Below, piece after piece: positions 54,166 to 63,800 of a stretch of 64,000 bases of DNA. Position 1 is the stretch's first letter. The number at the start of each line of letters is the position of its first letter. The notes beneath the pieces are model-generated. The model was not told the DNA's origin, ran no database searches, and was given only the letters and a program-made list of their open reading frames with translations. The position numbers were made by a program, and so were the translations under genes. Source of the stretch: Pedobacter sp. JY14-1 (GTDB taxonomy: Bacteria > Bacteroidota > Bacteroidia > Sphingobacteriales > Sphingobacteriaceae); NCBI RefSeq assembly GCF_029269825.1, contig NZ_JARJHU010000008.1, positions 434,001 to 498,000 on the forward strand. Direction: 5' to 3'.

Positions 54166-55030
54166 GTTGAAAACTAAAATTAAGTAATAACCATATCCTG
54201 ATTATAAACTGATAGAGATATGCAAAAAAGAATGTAAATCGAAATCTGATAAGATAAATAAGTGAGGCTCCGAGCGGCCTGATTAAGAATTCAGGGATAG
54301 CGGAGTAAAATTTGTACTTGAATATGATAAAACAGAACCCAGCACTGTAATTCTTAAATCTGGATATCAAGCGACTAAAGGTTAAATTGTTAAAGGTATG
54401 AACCTTTGCAGGATGAAAATTATAAATAATTGAGGTGTAATAATAATGGCTACCATTTCTGTTAAGCCTTAGGAAAAGATCTAAGTCCTCACAACTACCA
54501 AATTTCGCACCTACACCTAAATCTTCATTAAAGTATATCAATTGCTTATTGTTCAAATAGCAAATTATTTGATTAGGTGACCCGATCAAAGATTTCATTT
54601 TTTGTGGAACGATATGCCCTTCCCGGTAAATAAAACCCATATAAAGATTGTCAAGCGAGCCCTGCTGGAAAATAGGCATAATATAGCTCTTATCATGCTC
54701 AACAACTGACTTGAACTTTTTAAAGAAATTAGAATCGAACGAAGTGTCATCATCAGGAAACATAATATGCCCGACTACTTTTTGTGATTCCCTCAAAAGT
54801 GATAAGCCTATGTTCCTTGCCCTGGAAAGTGAACAGTTCGCAACTACGACAGTCTGAATATCTACTAAATTGTTAGCGCCTTCAAACTTAAGTGGTGAAT
54901 TCTGAGAAATAATAATAAAATAAATTCTTAAGTCATTGTTATTTACCAATATTGATTCAATTAAGTTACCAATGCTCAGCTGATTTACATGGGTAGCGAT
55001 TAAACAGAGGTCATAATCACAGCGTTTCAT
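54149..55030 (-). CDS. Glycosyltransferase, GT2-like
   Basis: A 293-aa protein from the ATG at 55030, overlapping the polymerase gene by 14 bases; a start at 55093 would overlap by 77 bases and add an unlikely N-terminus. Landmarks: YDLCLIATHVNQLSIGNLIE (~4-23), CSLSRARNIGLSLLRESQ (~70-87), IMFPDDDTSFDSNF (DDD ~95, metal site) and GAKFGSCEDLDLFLRLNR (ED ~190). It ends with hydrophobic helices (LIYLIRFRFTFFFAYLYQF), unusual for GT2 and suggesting membrane attachment. Strongly AT-rich. Confidence 0.8.
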   Translation of the reverse strand: MKRCDYDLCLIATHVNQLSIGNLIESILVNNNDLRIYFIIISQNSPLKFEGANNLVDIQTVVVANCSLSRARNIGLSLLRESQKVVGHIMFPDDDTSFDSNFFKKFKSVVEHDKSYIMPIFQQGSLDNLYMGFIYREGHIVPQKMKSLIGSPNQIICYLNNKQLIYFNEDLGVGAKFGSCEDLDLFLRLNRNGSHYYYTSIIYNFHPAKVHTFNNLTFSRLISRFKNYSAGFCFIIFKYKFYSAIPEFLIRPLGASLIYLIRFRFTFFFAYLYQFIIRIWLLLNFSFQRDQFS

Positions 55031-56207
55031 TTGTGGCTTTATTTCTAACGATAAGTCTGAAGGCATCTGCCAGTGAGGCCATAAAGATATCAAAGTATTT
55101 AATTGTAAAAACGGTTAATACGGTCCTAAACACTCCTTGCGTAATCATCACCCAGTCGAAATAATAAAGCAAATGATAGGTTTGCATTAGAACCAAAAGC
55201 AATATGATCACATTATGCCGATATCTGACCGCAAAATAATAGATAGCTGAAAGGGCCAGAATTGATAGGAGACAGGCGACGACGAAGTTCGTTTCCAAAT
55301 ATAGATAAGTGGGAAAAGTCAAGTTAATAGAGAAATATTGATCGACTGCCGTTTCCTCGTTGGCACCTTTAAAAATTGCTCTGTAGTATTGGTTTGGGTT
55401 GATATCATGTTCAAAGGGGTCTATTGGAGATACCTCGTTTATACATTGTTTGATTTGGTTCACAAGTCCATATTTCGCATTGTATAACTTAAAGTCCATA
55501 TAACCAGTTGTTTTTCCTTCTATCGGAATAGCAGACAATTCAACCATTGATATCCTTCCAATTATAATTTTACCGAGCAGCTCTTTATCGACATCGCCTC
55601 TCATCGAAGTTCCGATGTAAAATAGTACCGGAGAAACAACAGTTAAGACTGCAATCAAACCCCAAAGCTGGTTTCTCATCTTTTGTTCATTTGCAAAGAC
55701 GGGCAGCATAAGAGCCGCCAGGATTACTGTGATAATTGCAGACCTGCTACCTAAATACGTCATGAAACCAACGTATAAAATTAGTACAACAACCCCAAGC
55801 CTTACATTTTTCTTATAAAACAAGAAGAGTAATAAGGCGGTTGAGCTGTCAAAAAATAGTGCAAGATAGGAGACGATGCTTCCATGCAGAGACCCCGATA
55901 ATGCACCTTCAAAACCACCCGACAATATACGACCCGCGATAAGTATGAGAATTGAAATTGATAAAAATGATAGCGAATAATTGTATCTGGGTGCAATTTT
56001 TCCTTTCGGCTCAGGGATGAACTGTATCACAATGATCGTCCCAATAATCGCTATAAAATTCAGTGCTACTCCTCGTAATACAGAACCATTAAACTCTTGT
56101 TCAGAATATAGATTTACAAATCCGAAATTGAAATAATATATCAATGGAAAGATAAAATGCAAGGCAAGATAGAATAACAAAATAGATGAATATGCTCGCC
56201 GGATCAT
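55017..56207 (-). CDS. Wzy-type oligosaccharide repeat polymerase, locus B
   Basis: A 396-aa membrane protein with about 10-12 helices. It fits the Wzy family by topology, not by a strong motif: a periplasmic loop in the second half (DPFEHDINPNQYYRAIFKGA, ~255-275) and an Arg/Gly-rich first part with TYLGSRSAIITVILAALM (~150). Such oligosaccharide repeat unit polymerases join lipid-linked repeats. It differs entirely from the 29706 polymerase. Context between glycosyltransferases and flippases supports the role. Confidence 0.75.
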   Translation of the reverse strand: MIRRAYSSILLFYLALHFIFPLIYYFNFGFVNLYSEQEFNGSVLRGVALNFIAIIGTIIVIQFIPEPKGKIAPRYNYSLSFLSISILILIAGRILSGGFEGALSGSLHGSIVSYLALFFDSSTALLLFLFYKKNVRLGVVVLILYVGFMTYLGSRSAIITVILAALMLPVFANEQKMRNQLWGLIAVLTVVSPVLFYIGTSMRGDVDKELLGKIIIGRISMVELSAIPIEGKTTGYMDFKLYNAKYGLVNQIKQCINEVSPIDPFEHDINPNQYYRAIFKGANEETAVDQYFSINLTFPTYLYLETNFVVACLLSILALSAIYYFAVRYRHNVIILLLVLMQTYHLLYYFDWVMITQGVFRTVLTVFTIKYFDIFMASLADAFRLIVRNKATNETL

Positions 56208-56211
56208 ACCA

Positions 56212-57105
56212 CTAGAATTTAATTCGTAAACTACTTCCTAAAAATCCGACAAATGCTTTAAACTTCCAACGTACTGATGGCAATGATAGCGCCTGCTTGT
56301 AGGACTCGACCGCCTGATCATACATTTTGATTCTATGGTATATTCTTGCCTCCCGATACTTGAGGTTTGATGTTGCTATAAATAATTCTGATTCAGAAAG
56401 GTCTGATTTGTATTTGTCCATCAGATAAATTTGCCGCGATATCTGCTTTTCTGATATTGATATGTTTCCATCAATCCAATACGCGCCTAAGCTCTGTGGG
56501 ACGTAAAGCAATTTATTTGAAACCTTTAATACACGAATCCAGTAATCGGTGTCTTCGACTGCAATAAGATTCACATCTTCAGAAATTGGTCCTACTTGCT
56601 GAATTAAAGCCCTCGAAATCACAACGCTCGAGTTTGGTATCCCATTTCCTGAAACTAAGATCTCCTTAAAATGGTTGATTTGCCGTCCATTAATGACACC
56701 TTTTAATCGTCCTGATGGCCCATATTTGTCCAGGTCATGGTAGATCAAATCGTAATGCCCGATATATCCTAACATCCGTTCAAGCTTTTGGGAATACCAC
56801 CAATCGTCAGAATCTAAAAATGCAATGTACTCGCCTTTAGATGCAGTAATGCCATTATTTCTCGGTCGCGCGGGCCCGCCGAAGTTTTCACTGCAGAGAT
56901 ATTTCAGGTGTAGCTTTCCATTGAATGCATCGATGACTGATGATGTCTCATCTGTTGACCCATCATCGCAAACAATAACTTCAAAATTTTTAAATGTCTG
57001 TTCGACTAGTGAATTAAGACAACGGACTAATTTCTCCGCCCTGTTAAAAGTGGGAATGATAATGGAAAAAAGAACTGGAGACGGATCGGATTGCATTTTA
57101 GCCAA
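56212..57105 (-). CDS. Glycosyltransferase family 2
   Basis: A 297-aa GT2: FSIIIPTFNRAEKLVRCLNS (~12-31), CDDGSTDETSSVID (~44-57), NFGGPARPRNNGITASKGEY (~75-94) and IAFLDSDDWWYSQKLE (DSD ~100, metal site). VEDTDYWIRVL (~185) is the acceptor-side region. It lies 4 bases ahead of the polymerase gene and overlaps the upstream GT2 gene by 8 bases. Confidence 0.93.
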   Translation of the reverse strand: MAKMQSDPSPVLFSIIIPTFNRAEKLVRCLNSLVEQTFKNFEVIVCDDGSTDETSSVIDAFNGKLHLKYLCSENFGGPARPRNNGITASKGEYIAFLDSDDWWYSQKLERMLGYIGHYDLIYHDLDKYGPSGRLKGVINGRQINHFKEILVSGNGIPNSSVVISRALIQQVGPISEDVNLIAVEDTDYWIRVLKVSNKLLYVPQSLGAYWIDGNISISEKQISRQIYLMDKYKSDLSESELFIATSNLKYREARIYHRIKMYDQAVESYKQALSLPSVRWKFKAFVGFLGSSLRIKF

Positions 57106-58063
57106 TTTTCCTTATTAGTGCTTCTTTTAACTGTTTAATGCTTCCCATTATAAAAAACCAAACCACCGACTTATCCTTTTTGATAACATAGTTATAAATA
57201 TCTCGGAAAGCTAACAACCATTGCTTTTTATCGGTATAAAAATACCAAAAACATATTGCACCTGCACCCTCCCTCAACCATCTGCGCTTGTTGCCCGTCA
57301 GATTGTATTTAGCGATATGATTATAAAATATCGTGTATATTTCAATCAAATGCACTTTGATTTTTACACTGCTCCTAATTGTAGTAGCGTGTTGCCTGAA
57401 GTAGTTTAAGCTTTCTGATAAATAATAAAAATTATAATTCTCAGATATTTCGAGCCATAGAGCCCAATCAGCTGCCACAAGATAGTCTTTTGAAAGTCCG
57501 CCGGCACGTTTGAATACATCTTGCCTAATCAACGCTGCACTTAGATTCGGAACAACGCATGAAAATGAGAGGAACTCCAACATGTCATCCTTATTGATCA
57601 AGCAATCGTTCTTACACATCGACCTGAACTTTTTCTCTCTCACTTCATAATCGTCGGAAATATGTATGCCGTTCTCGTCTACCAAGTTACTCCTAGAATA
57701 AACTACCCCTACGCTGGGATTTGTCAAGAATGGGACAATGAGTTTACTTAATTGGTCAGGTTTTGCGTAGTCATCACATTGTGCGAAGAGGATGTAATCC
57801 CCTTTTGCGAAAGTAGCCCCGTAATTGCTTGCGTTGACATAACTGCCAGAGTTTACATCGTTCAATTTTAATGTCACATTCGAATATGATTCATATTCCC
57901 TCAATACTTCCTGACTACCGTCGTTAGAACAATCATCAACAACGATAACTTCCAAGTTCTCATAATCCTGTTGAATTATGCTTTCGATAGCTTGCCTCAA
58001 ATACTTGATATGGTTGTAGCTGGTAAAAACAACCGAAATTAAAGGTTTAGTGTAGCTATTCAT
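57098..58063 (-). CDS. Glycosyltransferase family 2
   Basis: A 321-aa GT2: ISVVFTSYNHIKYLRQAIES (~9-28), VVDDCSNDGSQEVL (~41-54), and ILFAQCDDYAKPDQLS (CDD ~98, metal site). AADWALWLEISENYNFY (~195) is the acceptor-side motif. The C-terminal ~80 residues are aromatic and basic, common in long GT2 members. It overlaps the epimerase gene upstream by 8 bases. Confidence 0.92.
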   Translation of the reverse strand: MNSYTKPLISVVFTSYNHIKYLRQAIESIIQQDYENLEVIVVDDCSNDGSQEVLREYESYSNVTLKLNDVNSGSYVNASNYGATFAKGDYILFAQCDDYAKPDQLSKLIVPFLTNPSVGVVYSRSNLVDENGIHISDDYEVREKKFRSMCKNDCLINKDDMLEFLSFSCVVPNLSAALIRQDVFKRAGGLSKDYLVAADWALWLEISENYNFYYLSESLNYFRQHATTIRSSVKIKVHLIEIYTIFYNHIAKYNLTGNKRRWLREGAGAICFWYFYTDKKQWLLAFRDIYNYVIKKDKSVVWFFIMGSIKQLKEALIRKIG

Positions 58064-59204
58064 TAAGTAGTCCTCTTTCCTTCAATTCGATAAGAGATTT
58101 ATCATAATCTTCTGTCGAAGCGGGTATATCCTTTTGTGCTAAAACCCAGTCTAAAAACCTATGCAATCCATCTCTAAATTGCCATTTGGGGACAAAGCCG
58201 ATCGTCTTTTCGACTAAAGATAAATCCGCAAAGTTATGCCTAATATCACCTTCACGAAAAGCGCCAGATATCCGGATTATTGACGAACTCTTAAGATAAG
58301 ATACTATTTCATTTGCTACCGTCTTAACTGAGACCGGAACCCCGGAACCAACGTTCAAAACATATTGCCCTGCCTCTTCTTTTTCCAAACATTTAGTTGT
58401 GGCGTCAATGACGTCGTCTATATACACAAAATCCCGGCTTTCCAAACCATCTTCGAAAACATTTATCTCCTTCTGCTCTAATGCGAGCCTCGAAAATATT
58501 GAAAGTATACCTGTATAGGGGTTTTTAAGGGATTGTCCCGGGCCGTATACATTTTGATATCTAAGCGCGAAACCGCTTATCTTTCTGAGCTTACAAGCCA
58601 GAATCACCATTTGTTCCTGAACTTGCTTTGTAATACCATAAAACGAAGACGGGTGTATTCTAGAATCTTCATCCGTTGCCAAGAGTTCCAAATCGTACCT
58701 ACCTGATATTGGACAACATGGTTCGAAGCCATTATTCTCCATGGATTCATGAGATCGGGCTTGAGGGTAGACATTTCCGTATTCGGGCGAATAGTATTTC
58801 CCTTCGCCATAAATAGATCTTGAAGATGCAACAATAACGGTCTTTAGTTCATGGTCTTCATTAACTATATAATCACACAGAATTGAAGTAGCCTGTATAT
58901 TGACGTTTGTATAGTGAGAAATGCTGTACATCGACTGCCCTGTACCCGTTTCTGCCGCATAATGAATTACCGCATCCTGACTCCGTAATGCATTATAAAA
59001 AACATCTCTGTCAGTAACGTCCCCGTTAATAAGATTTACATTCGCCAGCTCAGGTGGTAAACTCTTATTGTTGCCATGTATTTGTGGTAAAAAGTTATCA
59101 AGAATAGTTATTTCATAACCTTTACTCTGCAAATTGACTGCTAAGTTAGAGCCGATAAACCCTGCACCGCCTGTTATAAGAATTTTATTTAGTTTTTTTC
59201 CCAT
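58056..59204 (-). CDS. NAD-dependent nucleotide-sugar epimerase/dehydratase
   Basis: A 382-aa extended SDR: ITGGAGFIGSNLAVNLQSKG (~9-28), HYAAETGTGQSMY (~80), catalytic Ser/Thr in ASSRSIYGEGKY (~128) and SSFYGITKQVQEQMV with the YxxxK motif (~185-199). The long insertion before the Tyr, which includes CCPISGRYD, resembles dTDP-L-rhamnose 4-epimerase-type proteins more than simple GalE. The C-terminus has the usual WQFRDGLHRFLDWV. It makes one of the donors for this locus; the exact sugar is not decidable from sequence. Confidence 0.85.
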   Translation of the reverse strand: MGKKLNKILITGGAGFIGSNLAVNLQSKGYEITILDNFLPQIHGNNKSLPPELANVNLINGDVTDRDVFYNALRSQDAVIHYAAETGTGQSMYSISHYTNVNIQATSILCDYIVNEDHELKTVIVASSRSIYGEGKYYSPEYGNVYPQARSHESMENNGFEPCCPISGRYDLELLATDEDSRIHPSSFYGITKQVQEQMVILACKLRKISGFALRYQNVYGPGQSLKNPYTGILSIFSRLALEQKEINVFEDGLESRDFVYIDDVIDATTKCLEKEEAGQYVLNVGSGVPVSVKTVANEIVSYLKSSSIIRISGAFREGDIRHNFADLSLVEKTIGFVPKWQFRDGLHRFLDWVLAQKDIPASTEDYDKSLIELKERGLLNE

Positions 59205-59767
59205 TTTTTTGTCTGTAAGCTATATTTCTTGATTACTCTTGCGGGTGCACCGACAGCTACGCAATAATCCGGAATATCTGTGTTTACAACAGAATTTGCA
59301 CCAATGACGCAGTTCTTACCAATGCTTGCACCAATAACACACACATTTTCGCCAATCCAGGTACCATCCCCGATGTAAACTGGATTTAATTGCTTTATTC
59401 CCTGCTCTAATATTGGGGCTGAGACGTCTTCATACTTATGGCTATTATCCGCAATGTACACCTTGTCAGCAGTGAGCACATTTTCTCCTATGACGATTTG
59501 CTTAGTAGCATATATATGATTAAAATGACCTATAACACTGCCCTTCCCTATCGTCAGCAAACATGATTTGGAACCTGTGAGTGGAACCGCTGCCAACCAG
59601 GTCTGCTTTTGTACCACTACATTGCTTTCAATACGTATATTTTCGGCTCCGTCTAACCGCAATAACCGCTGAACATTCGCCGTTGGAGCCAAAAAGGCGA
59701 ATTTCTTTCCGTTGACTAAATGAAAGAACTTTCGGCAAACAAAATTCAATCCTCTCTTTACAAGCAT
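59189..59767 (-). CDS. Hexapeptide-repeat acyltransferase (LbH)
   Basis: A 192-aa left-handed beta-helix protein: hexapeptide repeats such as IGKGSVIGHFNHIYATKQ, VIGENVLTADKVYIADNSHK (His of the active site ~110) and IGDGTWIGENVCVIGASIGK. It ends with NTDIPDYCVAVGAPARVIKK. Such WcaF/Maa-like enzymes acetylate a sugar using acetyl-CoA. It is sandwiched between the epimerase and a second acyltransferase and overlaps both by 10-16 bases. Confidence 0.9.
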   Translation of the reverse strand: MLVKRGLNFVCRKFFHLVNGKKFAFLAPTANVQRLLRLDGAENIRIESNVVVQKQTWLAAVPLTGSKSCLLTIGKGSVIGHFNHIYATKQIVIGENVLTADKVYIADNSHKYEDVSAPILEQGIKQLNPVYIGDGTWIGENVCVIGASIGKNCVIGANSVVNTDIPDYCVAVGAPARVIKKYSLQTKKWEKN

Positions 59768-60444
59768 TTTAAATACTCTATAAACAAATTTTTATCTAAC
59801 ATCATCGCATGATTATTGCTGAACCATTCGTCTGGAAAATCCCACCACTTACTTTTCTGAAACAACTGAATCGTGTCCGGGTCAAAACGGTATTTTATAA
59901 CTTTTGCCGGCACTCCGCCCACCACACTATAGGCTTCTACATCTCTCACGACGACTGCGCCCGCGGCTATAACAGCTCCATTTCCAACTTTTATACCATC
60001 CAGAATTATCGCCTTTTCACCTATCCAAACATCGTTACCGATCACAACGGGAGTACTCTGAGCAGCGTGCTCTCCTTTCGTAAAAACCTTTGGAAGTGGT
60101 GTTGATTCTGAGACAAAGCTGGGATGTGTGCTCACAAGACTCATATCATGTACCCCAGGCCCTATAGACACAGATGGTCCGATTGAACAAAACTTCCCAA
60201 TAGAGCAATTAAATATACGTGAACCCGTCTGTACATAACTAAAATCGTTTAAAAAAGCGTTTTGAATTCTAACATTTTCGAAGATCACAACGTACCGACC
60301 AAACTTACATTCATTTACTTTGATGGTGTGATGGAATCTTGACGTGCCATTACTCAAAGATAACTTTACATAACTGAACCTCCGCCGAAAATATCGTGAC
60401 AAATCATGTAATAAAACAAAGATGAATTTTAAAAAAATCTTCAC
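59758..60444 (-). CDS. CatB-related (XAT) O-acetyltransferase
   Basis: A 228-aa xenobiotic-acyltransferase-type beta-helix protein. The catalytic His is in GPGVHDMSLVSTHPSF (~93-108); further repeats: GNDVWIGEKAIILDGIKVGN and GAVIAAGAVVVRDVEAYSVV, with the closing VGGVPAKVIKYRF. Wbb/Vat-like members acetylate amino or hydroxy groups of sugars in O-antigens. It begins 2 bases before the gene of unknown function upstream ends. Confidence 0.9.
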   Translation of the reverse strand: MKIFLKFIFVLLHDLSRYFRRRFSYVKLSLSNGTSRFHHTIKVNECKFGRYVVIFENVRIQNAFLNDFSYVQTGSRIFNCSIGKFCSIGPSVSIGPGVHDMSLVSTHPSFVSESTPLPKVFTKGEHAAQSTPVVIGNDVWIGEKAIILDGIKVGNGAVIAAGAVVVRDVEAYSVVGGVPAKVIKYRFDPDTIQLFQKSKWWDFPDEWFSNNHAMMLDKNLFIEYLKCL

Positions 60445-60446
60445 AT

Positions 60447-61619
60447 TTAAGCTTTCAAAAAGTCTATGAATATATCTCTTGTCTGTCGTTGTTCAGTCTC
60501 AGGCCAAGTCTGAAAACTGTACTTGTATTTGTTATAAGACGGGTCGTCAATCTTTTTCAAAAAATCCAGATCAGGCTCGTCATAATCTATGACAGAAAAA
60601 CCGCAATTTAAGAATTTTGCAAAATGGGACGAGTTCTCATGAACTGAATAAATACTTTTCTTTATAGCCTCCGAGGAAATGAAATGCAGTGGTGTCCCAA
60701 AACATATAGGATAGTTGATTGACGTGCTGTCATGAGCAAGGACAACTTGTGCATATTTGGAAAGTATGGCCGTCTTACCAAAAATGACTTTCCTGCCTTG
60801 AAAAAAATCCTCCTCATGATACCTTAGTGCCTTAGGATGAGCAGCAATGATAACCGGCATACCATACCTGTTCTCCAATCTTTTAAAGAATCGGCAAAGT
60901 TGAGGGTAGTAATCCTCTGGCTTCACCGTCTTGATATGAAAGAGTTTGGTGTCGGGGTGTAAAGGCAGGTATTCGTCAAGAAACAAAATGTATTCGCCAT
61001 CTAAAAGAGGCGGAGTATCCCGGTTTAGTAGAGAATTATCATAGTCGTCGCTATTGACCTTTATCAACCTAGCTTTTTTAACTTCTTCAAACCCGATATT
61101 CCCGATGCCCCGCCAACCCTGCTCGCCCCCTATGAATATAATATCATACCCCTTTTGCCACCCAAGCCGTTTTTTGAATATCAAAAATTTATTTTTTACA
61201 AAAATTGATACCTTTCTCGCATTTAGGCGGGCTAATCTAGATAGAAAAGATCGATTCTTTGCTTGTGGAAGCGGAAACATATTTCTGCCGAATACTGCTG
61301 TCTTAGCGTTATATCTACCAAGAATTTGGAATATACATTGCACCTTAGCTTCGAATGTTATTATGGAGAGAAATAGAACGTCAGGATGGCCTGATTCCGC
61401 TTTTACGCTTGCTTCAAACTCATTTAAATCGTCAAACTTGACCGTTTTAACAAGGTCAGAATTATCTTCCATTTGAAAGTCCTCCTTGAAAAAAAGTCTG
61501 GTTATGTCCCAGTACTCAACCTCTACACCCAGTTTTTCAGCGTCCTGCATATAGAAGTCTTCTATAACTTTGCGGGTAAGTGGCATGTACCTGAAATAAA
61601 TGAGCTTTTTATACTTCAT
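60447..61619 (-). CDS. Unassigned protein of the polysaccharide locus, possibly GT-B
   Basis: A 390-aa soluble protein without a recognised domain. The order of features (VEVEYWDITRLFF near 32, then YDIIFIGGEQGWRGIGN near 160, DEYILFLDEYLPLHPDT-like around 210, and VIIAAHPKALRYHEEDFF near 255 with YAQVVLAHDSTSINYPICFG near 288) is what one expects of a GT-B enzyme of the polysialyltransferase/CDP-glycerol-transferase kind, which often has such HPK and HDS motifs near the donor site. It overlaps the flippase stop by 4 bases. Likely a transferase, not proven. Confidence 0.6.
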   Translation of the reverse strand: MKYKKLIYFRYMPLTRKVIEDFYMQDAEKLGVEVEYWDITRLFFKEDFQMEDNSDLVKTVKFDDLNEFEASVKAESGHPDVLFLSIITFEAKVQCIFQILGRYNAKTAVFGRNMFPLPQAKNRSFLSRLARLNARKVSIFVKNKFLIFKKRLGWQKGYDIIFIGGEQGWRGIGNIGFEEVKKARLIKVNSDDYDNSLLNRDTPPLLDGEYILFLDEYLPLHPDTKLFHIKTVKPEDYYPQLCRFFKRLENRYGMPVIIAAHPKALRYHEEDFFQGRKVIFGKTAILSKYAQVVLAHDSTSINYPICFGTPLHFISSEAIKKSIYSVHENSSHFAKFLNCGFSVIDYDEPDLDFLKKIDDPSYNKYKYSFQTWPETEQRQTRDIFIDFLKA

Positions 61620-63163
61620 CTGCTGAAAGCTTTACTAAATACCAACTTCACAATGCTTTGAAGGTAATCCCTAAGTGATTTCACTGTAAAAATACTTATT
61701 AACATGGCCGTTCCTAAACCGAATAATAAGAGGACAGCATTAAGAAAAAGATTCAATCTATTTTTCCCGTCAACAAACAATCCGTTCACACTAAGCATAA
61801 TAATGATAAGTGCAACAGCTGCGGGCAAATAAGGTCCCAAAATTTTAAATATAAAATGTCTCGGGTTTATCTGCAGATAATTAAAACTATATATTGAATA
61901 GAAAAATCCAGTAATGACGAATACAATCATTTTAAAAACCGCAAAAGCTTCAATTCCTAATAGAGGAATTGTCAGTACCACTCCTATCCAATAAACTATA
62001 GGCGTGAGGATACTTAAATTGTAAATAAGCTTCAATTTTTCATGTGCCACAATTAAAATGCCTGCAGGGTAACTTATAAATCCCAACAAGTTGCATAAAA
62101 CCAGCCATCGGACGATCGCGATGGATTCCTCATATTCCGGTCCTACCCATGAAACTACAATTGGCCTCGCAAAGATGGTAACTGCTATTATTGGAAAAAC
62201 TACCACTGGTATAGCAATTTTAATGACATGAAGGTAAAAGGACTGCAACTCTTGAACCTTACCAACACCAATAAAATGATTAAATCTTGAAGAAAATGGC
62301 GAAAAGAAGACGCCGAGTAACGTCCGGAAAAAAGTTAATATGCTAAAGCCAATAGCGTAAACCGCTACCTTGTCAGCGCCCAATAGTTTGCTGATTGCAA
62401 ATGAGTCGCTTTCGTAATAAGCCAACCAGGAAACAGTAACTACTAAGCCTGAGACGGCCAAGCCCTTTGTTCGCTTAAAAATCGTGCGGCTAAACTTAAA
62501 GCATTTGATCAGAAATTTAAAATTGTATCCAAATACTCGCTTTGCAACCGTAAAACCATAAATGTATGATATCAAACTAATTACCTGTGTAAACAAAAAA
62601 TAGCCGACAATATCGTATCTTCCAGATCCGAAAAAATAGAATACTGATACCAGCTTAATCAAATTGGCTATAATCAAAATTCGTTGTAGCAGATAATCTT
62701 GAACCCTAATTCCAAATATCATTTGCAATATCCTTTGCAACACGATTGCCGGCGAAAATATTCCCAATATCAAAAGTAGTTTGGTTGCAACATCTTTCTG
62801 ATAACCGACGCCGATATCCTTTACTAGCAGACTTGGGTTAACAGCCAGAAACAAGAAAAATACCGAAAAAAAAATTATAAAAATACTCAGAATAAAGTGT
62901 GAGAAGCCAACTAACCTTATTTCACCTTCCATGTCACCTTTTGAAAAACATTCGGCAGCATACTTCATCCCCGCACCCAGAAAGCCCAAGTCGGCATAAG
63001 ACAAAAATACCGTCATTGAAATACACACCGAATAAATACCATAGATTGACTTGTTAGCACTCAGATAGGGAATGACGACAAATAGTGATGCGAAACCAAG
63101 CAATATGGATAGTACCTGGAAAAAATAGATTCTGATATATTTTTTTGTGTAGGAAATCTCCAA
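61616..63163 (-). CDS. Polysaccharide flippase (Wzx-like), locus B
   Basis: A 515-aa membrane protein with about 14 helices of the MOP superfamily. N-terminus YIRIYFFQVLSILLGFASLF, followed by YADLGFLGAGMKYAAECFSK (~57-76), a first-half motif of Wzx, and AYYESDSFAISKLLGADKVA (~225). It moves a lipid-linked repeat across the inner membrane. A 76-base gap precedes it, in which no promoter motif was found. It is the third flippase of the window. Confidence 0.9.
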   Translation of the reverse strand: MEISYTKKYIRIYFFQVLSILLGFASLFVVIPYLSANKSIYGIYSVCISMTVFLSYADLGFLGAGMKYAAECFSKGDMEGEIRLVGFSHFILSIFIIFFSVFFLFLAVNPSLLVKDIGVGYQKDVATKLLLILGIFSPAIVLQRILQMIFGIRVQDYLLQRILIIANLIKLVSVFYFFGSGRYDIVGYFLFTQVISLISYIYGFTVAKRVFGYNFKFLIKCFKFSRTIFKRTKGLAVSGLVVTVSWLAYYESDSFAISKLLGADKVAVYAIGFSILTFFRTLLGVFFSPFSSRFNHFIGVGKVQELQSFYLHVIKIAIPVVVFPIIAVTIFARPIVVSWVGPEYEESIAIVRWLVLCNLLGFISYPAGILIVAHEKLKLIYNLSILTPIVYWIGVVLTIPLLGIEAFAVFKMIVFVITGFFYSIYSFNYLQINPRHFIFKILGPYLPAAVALIIIMLSVNGLFVDGKNRLNLFLNAVLLLFGLGTAMLISIFTVKSLRDYLQSIVKLVFSKAFSR

Positions 63164-63239
63164 GGCCCAATTTATTAGTTGAAGTTAAAAAACATAAAAC
63201 TTGACGTCTACTTCGATTTTCAAAGGCCTTATATATGTA

Positions 63240-63800
63240 CTAATCATTATTTAAGGTCTTGATTATCTTTGCAGGATTACCTACTGCAACGACATGCGCG
63301 GGAAGTGACTTGGTTACAATAGCCCCTGCACCAACGACTGAATTCTCTCCAATGGTCACTCCCGGTAAAATAATAGCGTTTGCGCCGACCCAACAACCCT
63401 TTTTAAGGATGACCGGCTTGTCCAGATAATAGCCTTGATCAATTATAGGTATATCCAATCGGTCGAAGCGATGATTATTAACGTAAATATGCACTCCGGA
63501 TCCAATCATAACGTCGTCCTCGATCTTAATTGAGGTCTCATTTTTATCGGCTGTTTCGCCAAACAACATTGTTCCGGGTCTTACAACTACTCTGCTGCCT
63601 ATTTCGATTTGTGAACATGATACTGCATACGCACCCGGTCTAAACTGAGCACTATCGGCAAATTTCTTGAATTTGCCTTTACATAAAGTCAACATTGAAT
63701 GTTGAAAGTACAGTTTCCAATGTGCAAAAGGAATATCAGGACCTATCCTATCTAATTTCTTAGTCGACCTAAACTTCTTTATAATATCAACTATTAGCAT
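63240..63800 (-). CDS. Hexapeptide-repeat acyltransferase (maltose O-acetyltransferase-like)
   Basis: A 186-aa beta-helix acyltransferase: IEIGSRVVVRPGTMLFGETA, IKIEDDVMIGSGVHIYVNNH (His ~113), VILKKGCWVGANAIILPGVT and SLPAHVVAVGNPAKIIKTL at the end. Likely acetylates a sugar of the locus B polymer. It overlaps the HisF-like gene at the edge by 14 bases, so the two are co-transcribed. Confidence 0.92.
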   Translation of the reverse strand: MLIVDIIKKFRSTKKLDRIGPDIPFAHWKLYFQHSMLTLCKGKFKKFADSAQFRPGAYAVSCSQIEIGSRVVVRPGTMLFGETADKNETSIKIEDDVMIGSGVHIYVNNHRFDRLDIPIIDQGYYLDKPVILKKGCWVGANAIILPGVTIGENSVVGAGAIVTKSLPAHVVAVGNPAKIIKTLNND